Positions 50,705-60,228 are shown, numbered from the stretch's first letter. The stretch: 64,000 nt of DNA from Ferrimonas sediminicola (GCF_005116715.1 NZ_SWCI01000001.1:1-64000); one strand, 5' to 3'. Notes: generated from the letters alone by a model not told the origin. Translations and numbers: made by a program.

Positions 50705-51391
50705 CTAGAACAGGGCGATCTCCTCCTCAGTCAGCGCTCGCCACTCCCCCGGGGCCAGCTGAGGATCCAGGGCGAGGCGGCCGATGCTGTGGCGGTGCAG
50801 GCCCACTACCTTGTTGCCCACGGCGGCGCACATCCGTTTCACCTGATGGTATTTCCCCTCTGCGATGGTCAGCCACAGGGTGTGACTGCCGATTTGTTCC
50901 ACCTCTGCGGCCACTGGCTCAGACTCGCCATGGAGCATCACCCCGTTTTTCAGCGCGGCGAGTTGTTCCGGCGCCAGGGGATCGGTCAGGGTGACCCGGT
51001 AGCGCTTGGGGCAGCGGCTGTTGGGGGAGGTGATGCGGTGGGACCACTGGCCGTCGCTGGTCAGCAGCAGCAGGCCGGTGGTATCGGCGTCCAGACGACC
51101 GACGATCACCAGCTCCTCGCGTCTGGGCTGGTCGATAAAGGTGAGCACCGATCGGTGGCCGTCGTCCACGTGGGAGCTGACGCAATCGGCCGGTTTATGC
51201 AGCATCAGGTAGCGCGGGCCGATGGGGCGCACCGGCTCGCCATCGATGCAGACAAGGTGGTGGTCGGCCACCTTGAAGCCCGGATCCTTGATCACTTCGC
51301 CGTCACAGGTCACGTCACCGCGATGCAGCAGTTTCTTGGCCAGGGAGCGGCTCAGCTCGGTGGCGCTACAGAGGTATTTGTCCAGTCTCAT
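50705..51391 (-). CDS. rsuA: 16S rRNA pseudouridine(516) synthase RsuA
   Basis: A 228-residue enzyme. The N-terminal S4 RNA-binding domain (MRLDKYLCSATELSRSLAKK in outline) is followed by the catalytic domain with Asp in GRLDADTTGLLLLT and the KRYRV and KYHQVKRM motifs. Length and start fit RsuA. The upstream frame continues but lacks conserved residues before MRLDKYL. Confidence 0.9.
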   Translation of the reverse strand: MRLDKYLCSATELSRSLAKKLLHRGDVTCDGEVIKDPGFKVADHHLVCIDGEPVRPIGPRYLMLHKPADCVSSHVDDGHRSVLTFIDQPRREELVIVGRLDADTTGLLLLTSDGQWSHRITSPNSRCPKRYRVTLTDPLAPEQLAALKNGVMLHGESEPVAAEVEQIGSHTLWLTIAEGKYHQVKRMCAAVGNKVVGLHRHSIGRLALDPQLAPGEWRALTEEEIALF

Positions 51392-51474
51392 GGGGAATCC
51401 AGGGTAGAAGCGGTCTCCCATTATCCCCCTTTGTGCTGGGCCAAGGCCAGCGTCCGTTGGATATCCGTGTCCGG

Positions 51475-52452
51475 CTACAGCGGTTTTGGCCCCTTCTCCA
51501 ACGCTTCGTACCACTGAGTTCTCAGGGAGTTCAACAGCTGCTGCTTGACCCAGTCGTGGCAGGCGGACTGGTTGATGCTGGAGTAGACCAGGTAGTTGCC
51601 TACGGTGCGGCCGACATCGATCTGGCCGATCAGCAGCTGGGTGATCTCATCGGGCAGCCGGCAGGTACGCATCCGCTTGACCAGTTTCAGGTAGTCTCGG
51701 GTAAAGGCATTGCAGCTCATGGCGATGGCGCTGCTGTCCAGCAGGTGACGGCTGAGGGCTGCCAGGTTGTCGGTGTAGCCCGCTACCTTGACCGACAACC
51801 CCTGCTTCGAGGCCACCTGGGCCAGCAGTGGGCAGGGGATGTCGTCGTAGTTGTCTAGCTCGAAATAGGGGAAGCGGCACAGCCCCTCTAGGGTGATCTC
51901 ATCGTGAAACACCGGATGTCCCTCCCGGGCCACCAGGTACATCTCCTCGGTGGGGGAGATCAGATCCGCCACCAGCTTGCTGCCGCCGAAGTTTTCATAG
52001 ACCACGGCAAAATCGATGTCGCCATTTTCGATGGCCCGGCTGCAGTCGGAGGAGAGGGTGCGCACCTCGAAGCTGAGCTGCGGTGCCTGGGGCAGAATCA
52101 CCTCGTGCACCGTCTTGTTGGTGACATAGGTGAACTCGTTGTAGGCGTAGATGGTGAAGTGTTCCTTGGCGGTGCGGGGGTCGAACCGGGTATGGGCCTT
52201 CCTTAGCTCACCATAGCTCTGGATCAGCCGCTGCACCGTGGGCAGCATCTCCATCGCTTTGTCCGTGGGGATAAACCCCTGGCTGCGCCGGATGAACAGC
52301 ACATCTTCGAACACCTCTCTCAGGTTGCCCATGTGCCGGCTGACGGTGGAACTGCTCATGCCCAGCTCATTGGCGGCCAGGCCGGCGTTGAGGTGGCGGG
52401 CGACGGACTCGAAGACGATCAGAGAACGGTAGTCTAGGCGTTCAATATCCAC
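51475..52452 (-). CDS. LysR-family regulator A
   Basis: A 325-residue LysR protein: N-terminal helix-turn-helix (LNAGLAANELGMSSSTVSRHMGNLREVF in outline) and a two-lobed effector domain. Start is GTG with GGGAG upstream. It is clearly paralogous to the divergent gene at 52923; shared segments include DCS/DCT..NGDIDF, ELDNY, AGYTD, SCN-FTR, LPDE and VGNY. The conserved SDCSRAIENGDIDF region is unusual for LysR proteins of known ligand, so its inducer is unknown. Confidence 0.83.
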   Translation of the reverse strand: MDIERLDYRSLIVFESVARHLNAGLAANELGMSSSTVSRHMGNLREVFEDVLFIRRSQGFIPTDKAMEMLPTVQRLIQSYGELRKAHTRFDPRTAKEHFTIYAYNEFTYVTNKTVHEVILPQAPQLSFEVRTLSSDCSRAIENGDIDFAVVYENFGGSKLVADLISPTEEMYLVAREGHPVFHDEITLEGLCRFPYFELDNYDDIPCPLLAQVASKQGLSVKVAGYTDNLAALSRHLLDSSAIAMSCNAFTRDYLKLVKRMRTCRLPDEITQLLIGQIDVGRTVGNYLVYSSINQSACHDWVKQQLLNSLRTQWYEALEKGPKPL

Positions 52453-52922
52453 GGGACTCTCCCAAGGTTGTTTCCTAAGATTGTGCTCGGGCCGTGGCTG
52501 GACCACTTTGCACAAGATCACAGGCTGAAAAGCCGCATTTCAAAAATTGTTAACCTGGGCCGAATTTGCATATCCGCAAAAATGAATTTTTACGAAAACA
52601 GGATTGTCTCGCAGGAGGGTGTGTTGCTCAAATGTATAGGTTTTGAGTATTTGCTTTAGCTCTCCTGCCGCCGAATTAACCAAGACTAAAGCCGCCATTT
52701 AGTGCTCGTCAATACCTTGGGTGCAGAATGAGGCCGAATTCGAGTGAGCTTCATCACATCTGGATTGCCGATGTACAAATTAGGAAATATCGAATTTTGA
52801 AAGTTAGGTGAGAACTCAAGTTCTTCAAATTTGACCCCCGTGTAATGTGATCTGTGTAATAGTCAGCCAGCACCGAAAGGGGGACCATCACCGCACACCC
52901 ACTTTTCGCGAAACTGAGTGTT
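52453..52922. other. AT-rich divergent promoter region between two LysR genes
   Basis: About 470 bp without a gene. It holds the palindrome GAACTCAAGTTC near 52812 and AT-rich tracts (around 52570 and 52790). Its length is large for a simple divergent LysR pair. No other feature recognised. Confidence 0.45.
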
Positions 52923-53885
52923 ATGAAACTGGATCAACTGAATTACAACCAACTCAAGGTCCTGCTGGCGGTGTACAAGCACGGTCAGGGTCACCAGGCT
53001 GCCAACGAGTTGGGAATGACGGCGTCGGCGGTGAGTCGGACCCTGAAGGGACTCAGGGACATCTTCAAGGACTCACTGTTTGTGCGCCGCTCCTGTGGCT
53101 TGATCCCCACGGAGAAGACCAATCAGCTGATCCCCCTGGCGAAGAAACTGGTCGATCAGTACCAGCAGATTGAGCAGCACTACTCGGTATTTACCCCCGA
53201 GGAATCCGGCGGCCAGTTTACCATCCTGGCCTACGACGAGTTTGTCTATGCGGTGCAGAAAGTGGTCAACGACTGCATTCTGCCGGAGGCGCCAAACCTG
53301 AAGTTTGAAATTCGTACCCTGAGTCACGACTGCACCGCAGAGGTGGCTAACGGTGATATCGACTTTATGGTGGTATATGAGGGTTTTGAAGGTAAGAACC
53401 TGAATTGGGATATGTTTGCCGAGACTGGAGACATCTATATTCTCGCCAATCATCGCCACCCGATTCTGGCGAAAAAACCCAACCTGGCGGATATTTCCCG
53501 TTATCCACTGTTGGAGCTGGATAACTACAATGACCTGACCTGTCCTCTGCTGGTGAATCTGTGCCGTGAGGTGGGCCAGGAGATGGAGGTGGCCGGGTAT
53601 ACAGACAGTGTCGCCACCGCCATGAGACTGCTGGCCGAGTCCAATAGCATTACCCTGAGTTGCAACCAGTTTACTCGTAATTTTGTGGAGATGGTGCCTC
53701 AGGTGGATTATGTAAAACTGCCGGATGAACTGGCTCGGCTGGTGCGGGAACGACGCTGCACCGAGCGGGACGTCGGCAACTATATTCTCTACGGTGATAT
53801 TAATAACTCCGCCTCTTTCAACTGGGTTAAATCTAAACTGATTTACGGGTTGGAAAGGGAGTGGCGCCTGGCGGCAGAGCGGTAA
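52923..53885 (+). CDS. LysR-family regulator B
   Basis: A 320-residue LysR protein paralogous to regulator A (helix-turn-helix HQAANELGMTASAVSRTLKGL in outline; effector domain with SHDCTAEVANGDIDF and LELDNYNDL). It is the nearest regulator upstream of the third molybdo-enzyme operon, which runs in the same direction after a 670-bp gap, and may control it. The 3' half is less GC-rich than neighbours. Confidence 0.83.
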   Translation: MKLDQLNYNQLKVLLAVYKHGQGHQAANELGMTASAVSRTLKGLRDIFKDSLFVRRSCGLIPTEKTNQLIPLAKKLVDQYQQIEQHYSVFTPEESGGQFTILAYDEFVYAVQKVVNDCILPEAPNLKFEIRTLSHDCTAEVANGDIDFMVVYEGFEGKNLNWDMFAETGDIYILANHRHPILAKKPNLADISRYPLLELDNYNDLTCPLLVNLCREVGQEMEVAGYTDSVATAMRLLAESNSITLSCNQFTRNFVEMVPQVDYVKLPDELARLVRERRCTERDVGNYILYGDINNSASFNWVKSKLIYGLEREWRLAAER

Positions 53886-54555
53886 ATCGCCCGCCTTAAA
53901 TTATTGACGTAAAGATCTCATGGCTTCCCTGGCGGGAAGCCATAGGGGACCGCTGTGCCCCGAAGCCGGAGATTGGCGAGATTCGAGCCCGATTAAATCT
54001 CGCTTGGATGGCGATGGCAAAACACGGATTCAGTCGGTTGGCAGGCCTGGTCTCAGGTCCGCTGGCCGACAGGAAACCCGGTGGCTGGCCGCGACGGTGG
54101 CGAGACACCAGGCTCCCGACATCGCTGACAGGATAGCGATCAGGGAGCGGTTCCAGGGCCTCTGGATGGAGGTTGCACCCTCGGTTGCAGGGGCAGTGTT
54201 CATCAGGAGGGGTTCTGGCGTACTGGTAAGGGAAATGGGTCCGGCGAAGGTGACGGAAAAAAAACCGTGATATTACCGGACCTGGAAAGGGATTTAACTT
54301 GATTGTCCAGTACAACATTTAAATCGTTTGCCTGTTGTGAACCGATATTTAGCTGAAATTAAAAAAGTTGGTGCAAATTAGGCCTGGTGGTGAGGCTCAT
54401 CTCTCTCATTCCCTGCTAAAGCATGACCCTCAGTTGTCCTAAAGCAATGTGGTTTTGCCCCGGGCCCTCTTTTTAATCAGTTGAATGTCAGGTGTTAAAT
54501 AACGAGAGCACGATAATTTGACCTTGCATAAAAAGTTAAAAAGGTTGGTAGTAAG
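53886..54555. other. Hairpin-dense leader region before the third molybdo-enzyme operon
   Basis: No credible protein frame. Strong inverted repeats in order: 53920-53943 (10-bp perfect stem, loop TGGC), 53976-54003 (8-bp stem GCGAGATT/AATCTCGC), 54033-54070 (about 16 of 17 pairs with some G-U), 54121-54140 (ATCGCT/AGCGAT), 54239-54281 (GTCCGG/CCGGAC enclosing ACGG/CCGT). GC-rich until about 54290, then AT-rich promoter-like DNA. A structured RNA is possible. Confidence 0.45.
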
Positions 54556-56763
54556 ATGATGAAACTCGATAGACGTAAGTTCCTGAAAGGAGTCGGTGCT
54601 ACATCGGTTTTTACCTCCTTGTCCGGACTGGCGCCCGGCGTGGCCAGTGCCAAACAGCCTGGATCCCACAACAGCCTGTTGGACAAGCGTAACGGTGAAG
54701 TGAAGTATCACACCTGTGCCCGTAACTGTGCAGACCGCTGTCTGCTCAAGTTCCGCGTCCAGAACGGTCGCATGACCTACGTGAGCGGTGCGGAAGAGCA
54801 GGAGAAGACCGGTACCTCTCCCTGCGTCAAGGGCCATACCTACGTACAGTACACCTATGCCGCAGACCGTATCCTGCACCCGATGAAGCGGGTCGGCAAG
54901 AAGGGCGAAGGCAAGTGGAAGCGCATCACCTGGGACGAGGCCTATGCCGAGATCTCCAGCCGTCTGAAGCAGGTGATCGCCGAGCACGGCCCCGAAGCGG
55001 TGCTGCCCTACTCCTACTCGGGTCACGAGGGGATGATCGGCAAGTACGGCGGTCCATGTCGCTTCTTCCACAAGCTGGGCGCGACCCAACTGGATCGCCT
55101 GGTGTGCGTATTCGCCGCCTATGAGGGCCTGAAATCCGTCACCGGTACCTGGCGTGGTCCCGACCCGGAAGACACTCCCCTGACCGACTGTTATGTGGCC
55201 TGGGGTCAGAACGAGACCGCCACCAACGTACACGGTATCAAGTACATCAACCGGGCCCGGGACAACGGTGCCAAGCTGCTGGTGGTTAACCCCGTTCGCA
55301 CCCCCATCGCCTCCCAGGCGGACATCTGGCTGCAGCCTCGCCCCTCCACCGATACCCACCTGGCGGCCGGTATCATGAAGTACCTGGTGGAGAAGGACCT
55401 GGTTGACCACGACTTCATCAAGCAAAACACCTTGGGTTACGACGAGTTGGTTGAGCGTCTGGCCGAGATCAGCTACGACGAAGTCGAGCAGGTGACCGGT
55501 GTACCTCGCGAGAAGATGTTCGAGTTTGCCCGCGTCTATGGCCAGTCCGACAAGTCCGTCCTGCGCCTGGGCTACGGCATGCAGCGTAATTACAACGGCG
55601 CCCGCATGTCCCGCGCCATCGCCATGTTGCACGCCATCGCCGGTAACTTCGGCCAGGTGGGCAATGGCTTCATCTACGATAATGTTCAGGCCGATGATGG
55701 CATGAACTACGCCAAGGGAACCGCATCTCACCTGCGCACCAATGCTGACACCGTGCAGCACGTGAACATGACCGAGATCGCCAAGGCGATTCACCCCACC
55801 AACCCCACGGCTTACGGCAAGCCGATCAAGCCGATCCATGCTCTGATCAACTACAACGGCAACTTCGTGGCGGTAGCCCCGGACTCCAACGCCTGTCGCC
55901 GTGGCGCCATGCGTGAGGATCTGTTTCTGGTGGTGCATGACTTCATCATGACCGACACCGCCGAGTTGGCCGACATCATCGTGCCTGCGGCCACTCAGTT
56001 CGAGTCCGATGACTACTGCCCCGACTACAACTGCTACTACCAGCAGATCTGTGAGAAGGTGATCGAGCCTGTGGGCGAATCCAAGGACAACTGGACCTTC
56101 TTCAAGGAGCTGGCGCACCACATGGGCTTCGATGATCCCGAGTTCCAAGTGGATCACGAGGGGATCCTGCGTGACTTCCTGGATACCGACGATTACGCCT
56201 ACGAGGGGATCACCTACGAGAAGATCGCCAAAGAGAAGTTCGTCAAAGTGAACGTGCCCAAGCCCTTTTTCGGCGACGGCAAGTACTTCACCGAATCCGG
56301 CAAGATCGAGCTCTACTCCGACTACATGAAGAAGGCGGGCTTCGATCCGGTGATCGACCTGGGTCTGCCCGAGGATGAGATGATCCCCGAAGAGCGGGAT
56401 CTGCCGTTCCGCCTGCTGTCCCCTGCGATTCCGCAGCGTGCCAACAGCTCCTTCTACAACGTGAAGTACATCCGCAACTTCCCGGCTTACTTCGCCAAGA
56501 TCAACCCGGTTGATGCCGAGAAGTACGGCATCAAGAACAACGACCGGATCCGTCTGCACAACCACCGAGGTGAGGCGCACTTCGTGGCCATGGTTACCAG
56601 CCAGGTTGTCCCCGGCACCGTGATGGCGCCGAAGAACAACTGGCGTCGCATGGACCCTCAGGGCCTCGACAGCTGCACCAACAACCTGACCACCGACAAG
56701 TTGACCGATATGGGCGGTTGCTCTGCCTATCACTCAACCCGTGTAGGCCTGAGCAAGGCGTAA
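54556..56763 (+). CDS. DmsA-like molybdopterin oxidoreductase catalytic subunit
   Basis: A 735-residue Tat-exported enzyme. Twin-arginine signal DRRKFLKGVG at residues 5-14; 4Fe-4S cysteines at 54, 58, 62 and 90 (C-x3-C-x3-C-x27-C), typical of DMSO-reductase-type enzymes. Cofactor-binding segments include WGQNETATN, NPVRTPIASQADIWLQPRP (in outline) and MAPKNNWRR. The metal ligand is not obvious: the expected region reads FAAYEGLKSVTGTWRG, without the Cys seen in the two FdhA proteins. Substrate unknown. It heads an operon with a DmsB-like subunit, a TorD chaperone and an FdhC-like cytochrome b. Confidence 0.85.
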   Translation: MMKLDRRKFLKGVGATSVFTSLSGLAPGVASAKQPGSHNSLLDKRNGEVKYHTCARNCADRCLLKFRVQNGRMTYVSGAEEQEKTGTSPCVKGHTYVQYTYAADRILHPMKRVGKKGEGKWKRITWDEAYAEISSRLKQVIAEHGPEAVLPYSYSGHEGMIGKYGGPCRFFHKLGATQLDRLVCVFAAYEGLKSVTGTWRGPDPEDTPLTDCYVAWGQNETATNVHGIKYINRARDNGAKLLVVNPVRTPIASQADIWLQPRPSTDTHLAAGIMKYLVEKDLVDHDFIKQNTLGYDELVERLAEISYDEVEQVTGVPREKMFEFARVYGQSDKSVLRLGYGMQRNYNGARMSRAIAMLHAIAGNFGQVGNGFIYDNVQADDGMNYAKGTASHLRTNADTVQHVNMTEIAKAIHPTNPTAYGKPIKPIHALINYNGNFVAVAPDSNACRRGAMREDLFLVVHDFIMTDTAELADIIVPAATQFESDDYCPDYNCYYQQICEKVIEPVGESKDNWTFFKELAHHMGFDDPEFQVDHEGILRDFLDTDDYAYEGITYEKIAKEKFVKVNVPKPFFGDGKYFTESGKIELYSDYMKKAGFDPVIDLGLPEDEMIPEERDLPFRLLSPAIPQRANSSFYNVKYIRNFPAYFAKINPVDAEKYGIKNNDRIRLHNHRGEAHFVAMVTSQVVPGTVMAPKNNWRRMDPQGLDSCTNNLTTDKLTDMGGCSAYHSTRVGLSKA

Positions 56764-56773
56764 GGAGTAATCG

Positions 56774-57322
56774 ATGGAAAACAAACATCAACGTGGATTT
56801 GTCTTCAGACAAGAGAACTGTGTGGGTTGCGGCGCCTGTACCATCGCCTGCCAGATCCACAATGAACTGCCTGAAAACGTGCGTTTCCGTAAAGTGGACC
56901 GCTACGAAGTGCAGAAGGGCGACGGCATCGTCGATGTGTGGCTGAGCCACTCCTGCATGCACTGCGGTAACCCCGCCTGCCTGATGGTCTGCCCCGCCAA
57001 GGCCTACACCGTGCGCCACGACGGCCTGGTGGTGCTGGACCGCGACAAGTGCACCGGTTGTGGCCTGTGCGTTTCCGCCTGCCCCTATGACGCGGTGGCC
57101 ATGGTGGAGACCGACGGCAAGGCGGCCAAGTGCAACATGTGCATCGAGCTGATCGACCAGGGCAAGAACCCCGCCTGCGTCGACGGTTGCCCGGTACAGT
57201 GCCTGAAGGCTGACAACGTCAACCAGGTACTGGCCCAGAAGGCCTCTGCCAGCAAGCAGGGGATCGGCTACGGCGACTGCGTAACCAAGCCAAACATGGT
57301 GATTATTAAGGAGCGGGCATGA
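56774..57322 (+). CDS. DmsB-like iron-sulfur subunit
   Basis: A 182-residue protein with four 4Fe-4S sets: CVGCGACTIAC, CMHCGNPACLMVCP, CTGCGLCVSACP and CNMC...CVDGCPVQC. It links the catalytic subunit to the membrane cytochrome. AAGGAG precedes the ATG, and its stop overlaps the next start (ATGA). Confidence 0.9.
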   Translation: MENKHQRGFVFRQENCVGCGACTIACQIHNELPENVRFRKVDRYEVQKGDGIVDVWLSHSCMHCGNPACLMVCPAKAYTVRHDGLVVLDRDKCTGCGLCVSACPYDAVAMVETDGKAAKCNMCIELIDQGKNPACVDGCPVQCLKADNVNQVLAQKASASKQGIGYGDCVTKPNMVIIKERA

Positions 57323-57912
57323 TGAACGGCGAGTTTGGTCCCATTGCTTCGGCGTATCACGCCTTCAAGGGCATGGTGTTTGAGCCCTCCAATCCGGAGT
57401 CCCTCGAGCGTCTGATCGCCCATCTCGAGGCCGGTGAAGGCAACGATGCGTTGCTGTCCGAGGCGCGCCGCCATCTGGAGGCGCCCATGGAGTTGGAGTG
57501 TGACTTCAACCGCATGTGTATCGGGCCGACTCGCCTGCTGGTGCCGCCCTATGAGTCCGTCCACCGCGCCAGCGGCCGGCAGATCAACACCGAAGAGACC
57601 GTGGCGGTGGCTGATTTCTATCAGCACATCGGCCTGGTGATCGACGAGAAGTTGAGCGAGCCGGCGGACTTTATCGGCAATGAGCTGGAGTTCCTCTACT
57701 GCCTGGAGGCCCTGGCCCATCAGCACCGCAAACAGGGCAACGATGACACCGTCGCCGAGCTCGAGGCGCTGGCCGGGGAGTTCCTCGACAAGCACCTGGG
57801 CACCTGGTACCAGGCCTTCACCGACGGCATGCGCGAGCACGCCCAGCTGGAGTTCTGGCGCCTGTACGCGGTGGCGCTGCATCAGTTCCTGTCATCCCGA
57901 ATAACTCATTAA
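57319..57912 (+). CDS. TorD/DmsD-family chaperone of the third operon
   Basis: A 197-residue helical chaperone (CDFNRMCIGPTRLLVPPYES is the family's variant of the PYxS motif; DKHLGTWYQAFTDGM follows). Its likely client is the DmsA-like subunit of the same operon. Translationally coupled to the iron-sulfur subunit gene. Confidence 0.85.
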   Translation: MMNGEFGPIASAYHAFKGMVFEPSNPESLERLIAHLEAGEGNDALLSEARRHLEAPMELECDFNRMCIGPTRLLVPPYESVHRASGRQINTEETVAVADFYQHIGLVIDEKLSEPADFIGNELEFLYCLEALAHQHRKQGNDDTVAELEALAGEFLDKHLGTWYQAFTDGMREHAQLEFWRLYAVALHQFLSSRITH

Positions 57913-57971
57913 TTTCCCGGGGAGGAGACTCCCCGCCTGTAAGGCGCCGGTTTGGCTCCTAAGGATATGAG

Positions 57972-58934
57972 ATGAAACGTTTTATTGCTTTACTTCAGAT
58001 GGTGCTGGTGGCGGCGTTCGCCGGCCAGGCCGTGGCCGCGGAAAAGGCCCAGCTGCAACCCCAGCAGTGGCAACCCATCCAGGAGATCACCATCGCCGGT
58101 GACATCCCTGAGCTGCGTGGCATGCCGGTCTCTCCGGACCTGCCTGTGGTGAACCCTGCCGTCAACGAAGGCTACCTGCAGACCCTGTCCCCCGCTTCCT
58201 ACTGGGCCGATCTGCTGACCTACTCCTTCTTCGGCATGATCGCCCTGCTGGCGCTGTTCGTGATGATCAACGGCAAGTCCAAGCTGCACGGCGGCTTCTC
58301 CGGCAACAAGGTTGACCGTTGGAGCGGCATGGACATCTTCGTTCACTGGCTGGGCGGCATCGCCTGTCTGCTGCTGATCATCACCGGCCTGATCATGGGT
58401 GCCGGTCGCTTCCTGCTGGAGCCCAACATGGGCGTCAGCCACTGGGTCGGCGTGATCAACACCTCCGTGTCCCTGCACGATATGATGGCCTGGCCCTTCA
58501 TCATCGGTTGGGCGGTGATGGTGCTGAAGTGGCTGCCTAAGCAGCTGCCTGAAGCCTGTGACGCCGCCTGGTTCGCCAAGGCCGGTGGTTACCTGAACTT
58601 CGGTCCCTTCAAGGGTCAGCACCCCGACGCGGGCTTTGCCAACGCCGGTGAGAAGCTGTGGTTCTGGACCTTCGCCATCTGCGGCGCCCTGATCGTGGGT
58701 TCCGGCCTGGTGATGATGTTCCCCAGCCTGGTGGAGACCAAAGACGCGTCCAACCTGAGCCTGGTGCTGCACCTGGTGAGCGCGGCCATCATCGGCGCCT
58801 TCGCCGTGGTCCACATCTTCATGGCCACCGTGATGTCCGAAGGCGGCATGGAGTGCATGGTCACCGGTAAGTGTGACGAGAACTGGGCCAAGCAACACCA
58901 CAACCTGTGGTTCAAGCAGGTCAGCAACTCCTAA
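57972..58934 (+). CDS. FdhC-like cytochrome b membrane subunit of the third operon
   Basis: A 320-residue third paralogue of FdhC. Signal peptide (ALLQMVLVAAFAGQAVAA in outline), periplasmic stretch, four helices, and His residues in FVHWLGGIAC, SLHDMMAW, LHLVSA and VVHIFMATVMSEGGMECM. The last motif is identical in all three copies. DmsAB-type modules normally pair with an NrfD/DmsC anchor without haem; here the anchor is a dihaem FdhC type. The preceding 59-bp gap holds a GGGGAGGAGACTCCCC hairpin. Confidence 0.88.
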   Translation: MKRFIALLQMVLVAAFAGQAVAAEKAQLQPQQWQPIQEITIAGDIPELRGMPVSPDLPVVNPAVNEGYLQTLSPASYWADLLTYSFFGMIALLALFVMINGKSKLHGGFSGNKVDRWSGMDIFVHWLGGIACLLLIITGLIMGAGRFLLEPNMGVSHWVGVINTSVSLHDMMAWPFIIGWAVMVLKWLPKQLPEACDAAWFAKAGGYLNFGPFKGQHPDAGFANAGEKLWFWTFAICGALIVGSGLVMMFPSLVETKDASNLSLVLHLVSAAIIGAFAVVHIFMATVMSEGGMECMVTGKCDENWAKQHHNLWFKQVSNS

Positions 58935-59062
58935 GACGATACCGGGGGCGCTAGCGTCCCCGGTCTCTCCCGGCCCCACCCGGGGCCGATTCATTGAATT
59001 TGAGCCGTCCACCTCTCCCCGCGAGCAGGTGCGGTCCCGTAGTACCTAACGGATAGAGAATA

Positions 59063-60130
59063 ATGACAATGAACACCAAGATGACTCTGATTGCCGGCGC
59101 CGTTGCCGCCCTCTCTTTCAATGCCCTGGCTGCCGACTCCCTGGAGGAGCAGGTTCGCGTTCTGTCTGAGCGTGTCCAGCAGCTGGAGCAGCAGGGCCCC
59201 CAGGTGGCCGAAGGCACCACCTTCAACCTGTATGGCAGCCTGCGCCCCACTTTCAACTACCTGGAGTCCGGTGATGACTCCAAGTGGGACGTGCATGACG
59301 CCCTCTCCCGTGTTGGCATCAAGGCCACCACCGAACTGAGCAATGGCTGGGTAGCCATCGCCCAGGGTGAGTGGAGCGTGGATATCTCCCACAACGGTGA
59401 CTTCGGCAAGGCCCGCCGGGCCTACGTGGCCCTGGCCACCCCTTACGGTCAGCTGGGCATCGGTAAGCAGCGTCCTGCTCAGTACACCCTGGTGGCCGAG
59501 TACGTGGATATCTTCAACCACGGTAACAGCCCCTTCGCCTATGACGCAGAGAGCCCCTTCTTCGTCGACAACTTCGTGACCTACAAGCTGGAGAAGATGG
59601 GCTTCACCCTGATGGCCGGCGCCCAGATCAGCGGCGACAAGGGTGACGACAACGCCGACCTGGTGAACGTGGGTCTGGGTTACGACCTGGATGGCCTGCA
59701 CCTGGGTCTGGGGTACGTGGCCGCCGATCGCCTGGATGGCAGCAACCAGGTGATCGGCGACGACAACACCCTGGGTGGGGTGGTGGCCTACAGCTTCGAC
59801 AATGGCCTCTACCTGGCCGCCGCCTACCAGGACAAGGACTACAACCTGGACGGCGCCGCCGACCGCAGCGGCAGCACCCTGGACACCGCCCTGGCCTACC
59901 CCTTCGCCGATCACTATAGGGTGAAGCTGGGCTACTTCATCTTTGATGATGGCGTGAAGGGCATCAGCAGCAACGACTACGACGGCTACAACACCACCCT
60001 GGAGTGGCAGGCCGCCAGCAACCTGCGTCTGCACGTCGAATACCTGGTCAAGGACTTTGATAACGCCGACAAGGACAGCTCCATCGCTGTCGGTATGCGT
60101 TACGACTTCGACATGGGCTGGAACTTCTAA
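59063..60130 (+). CDS. Outer-membrane porin of the third operon
   Basis: A 355-residue porin: signal peptide (LIAGAVAALSFNALAAD in outline), short coiled coil (LEEQVRVLSERVQQLEQQ), then a 16-strand-like barrel (FNLYGSLRPTFNY, GIGKQRPAQYTLVAEYVDIF in outline) ending MRYDFDMGWNF with terminal Phe. It follows the cytochrome b gene by 128 bp that contains two GC-rich hairpins (58941-58990), so it may be a separate or attenuated transcript. It may bring in the substrate of the oxidoreductase. Confidence 0.85.
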   Translation: MTMNTKMTLIAGAVAALSFNALAADSLEEQVRVLSERVQQLEQQGPQVAEGTTFNLYGSLRPTFNYLESGDDSKWDVHDALSRVGIKATTELSNGWVAIAQGEWSVDISHNGDFGKARRAYVALATPYGQLGIGKQRPAQYTLVAEYVDIFNHGNSPFAYDAESPFFVDNFVTYKLEKMGFTLMAGAQISGDKGDDNADLVNVGLGYDLDGLHLGLGYVAADRLDGSNQVIGDDNTLGGVVAYSFDNGLYLAAAYQDKDYNLDGAADRSGSTLDTALAYPFADHYRVKLGYFIFDDGVKGISSNDYDGYNTTLEWQAASNLRLHVEYLVKDFDNADKDSSIAVGMRYDFDMGWNF

Positions 60131-60201
60131 GTCCAGCGGCTCACCCCTGTGAGGGCCAGTTTTCCCGGCAGGTCCTCTCACTTTTCACCATCCCCCCTTC
60201 A

Positions 60202-60228
60202 GGGCGACCTTCGGGCCGCCCTTTTTTG
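60202..60228 (+). terminator. Terminator of the porin gene
   Basis: GGGCG/CGCCC-type stem (AGGGCGACC, loop TTC, GGGCCGCCC) followed by six T residues. Confidence 0.82.

Noticed and set aside
53896-54318. Small genes in the hairpin-rich stretch
   Set aside because: Both-strand frames give Arg/Pro/Gly-rich products without good starts, and the inverted repeats explain the sequence better.
54439-56733. 764-codon minus-strand frame opposite the DmsA-like gene
   Set aside because: Shadow frame; the plus strand has the Tat signal, cluster cysteines and cofactor motifs. The same applies to 30085-32418, 35144-38074 and 42280-43746.
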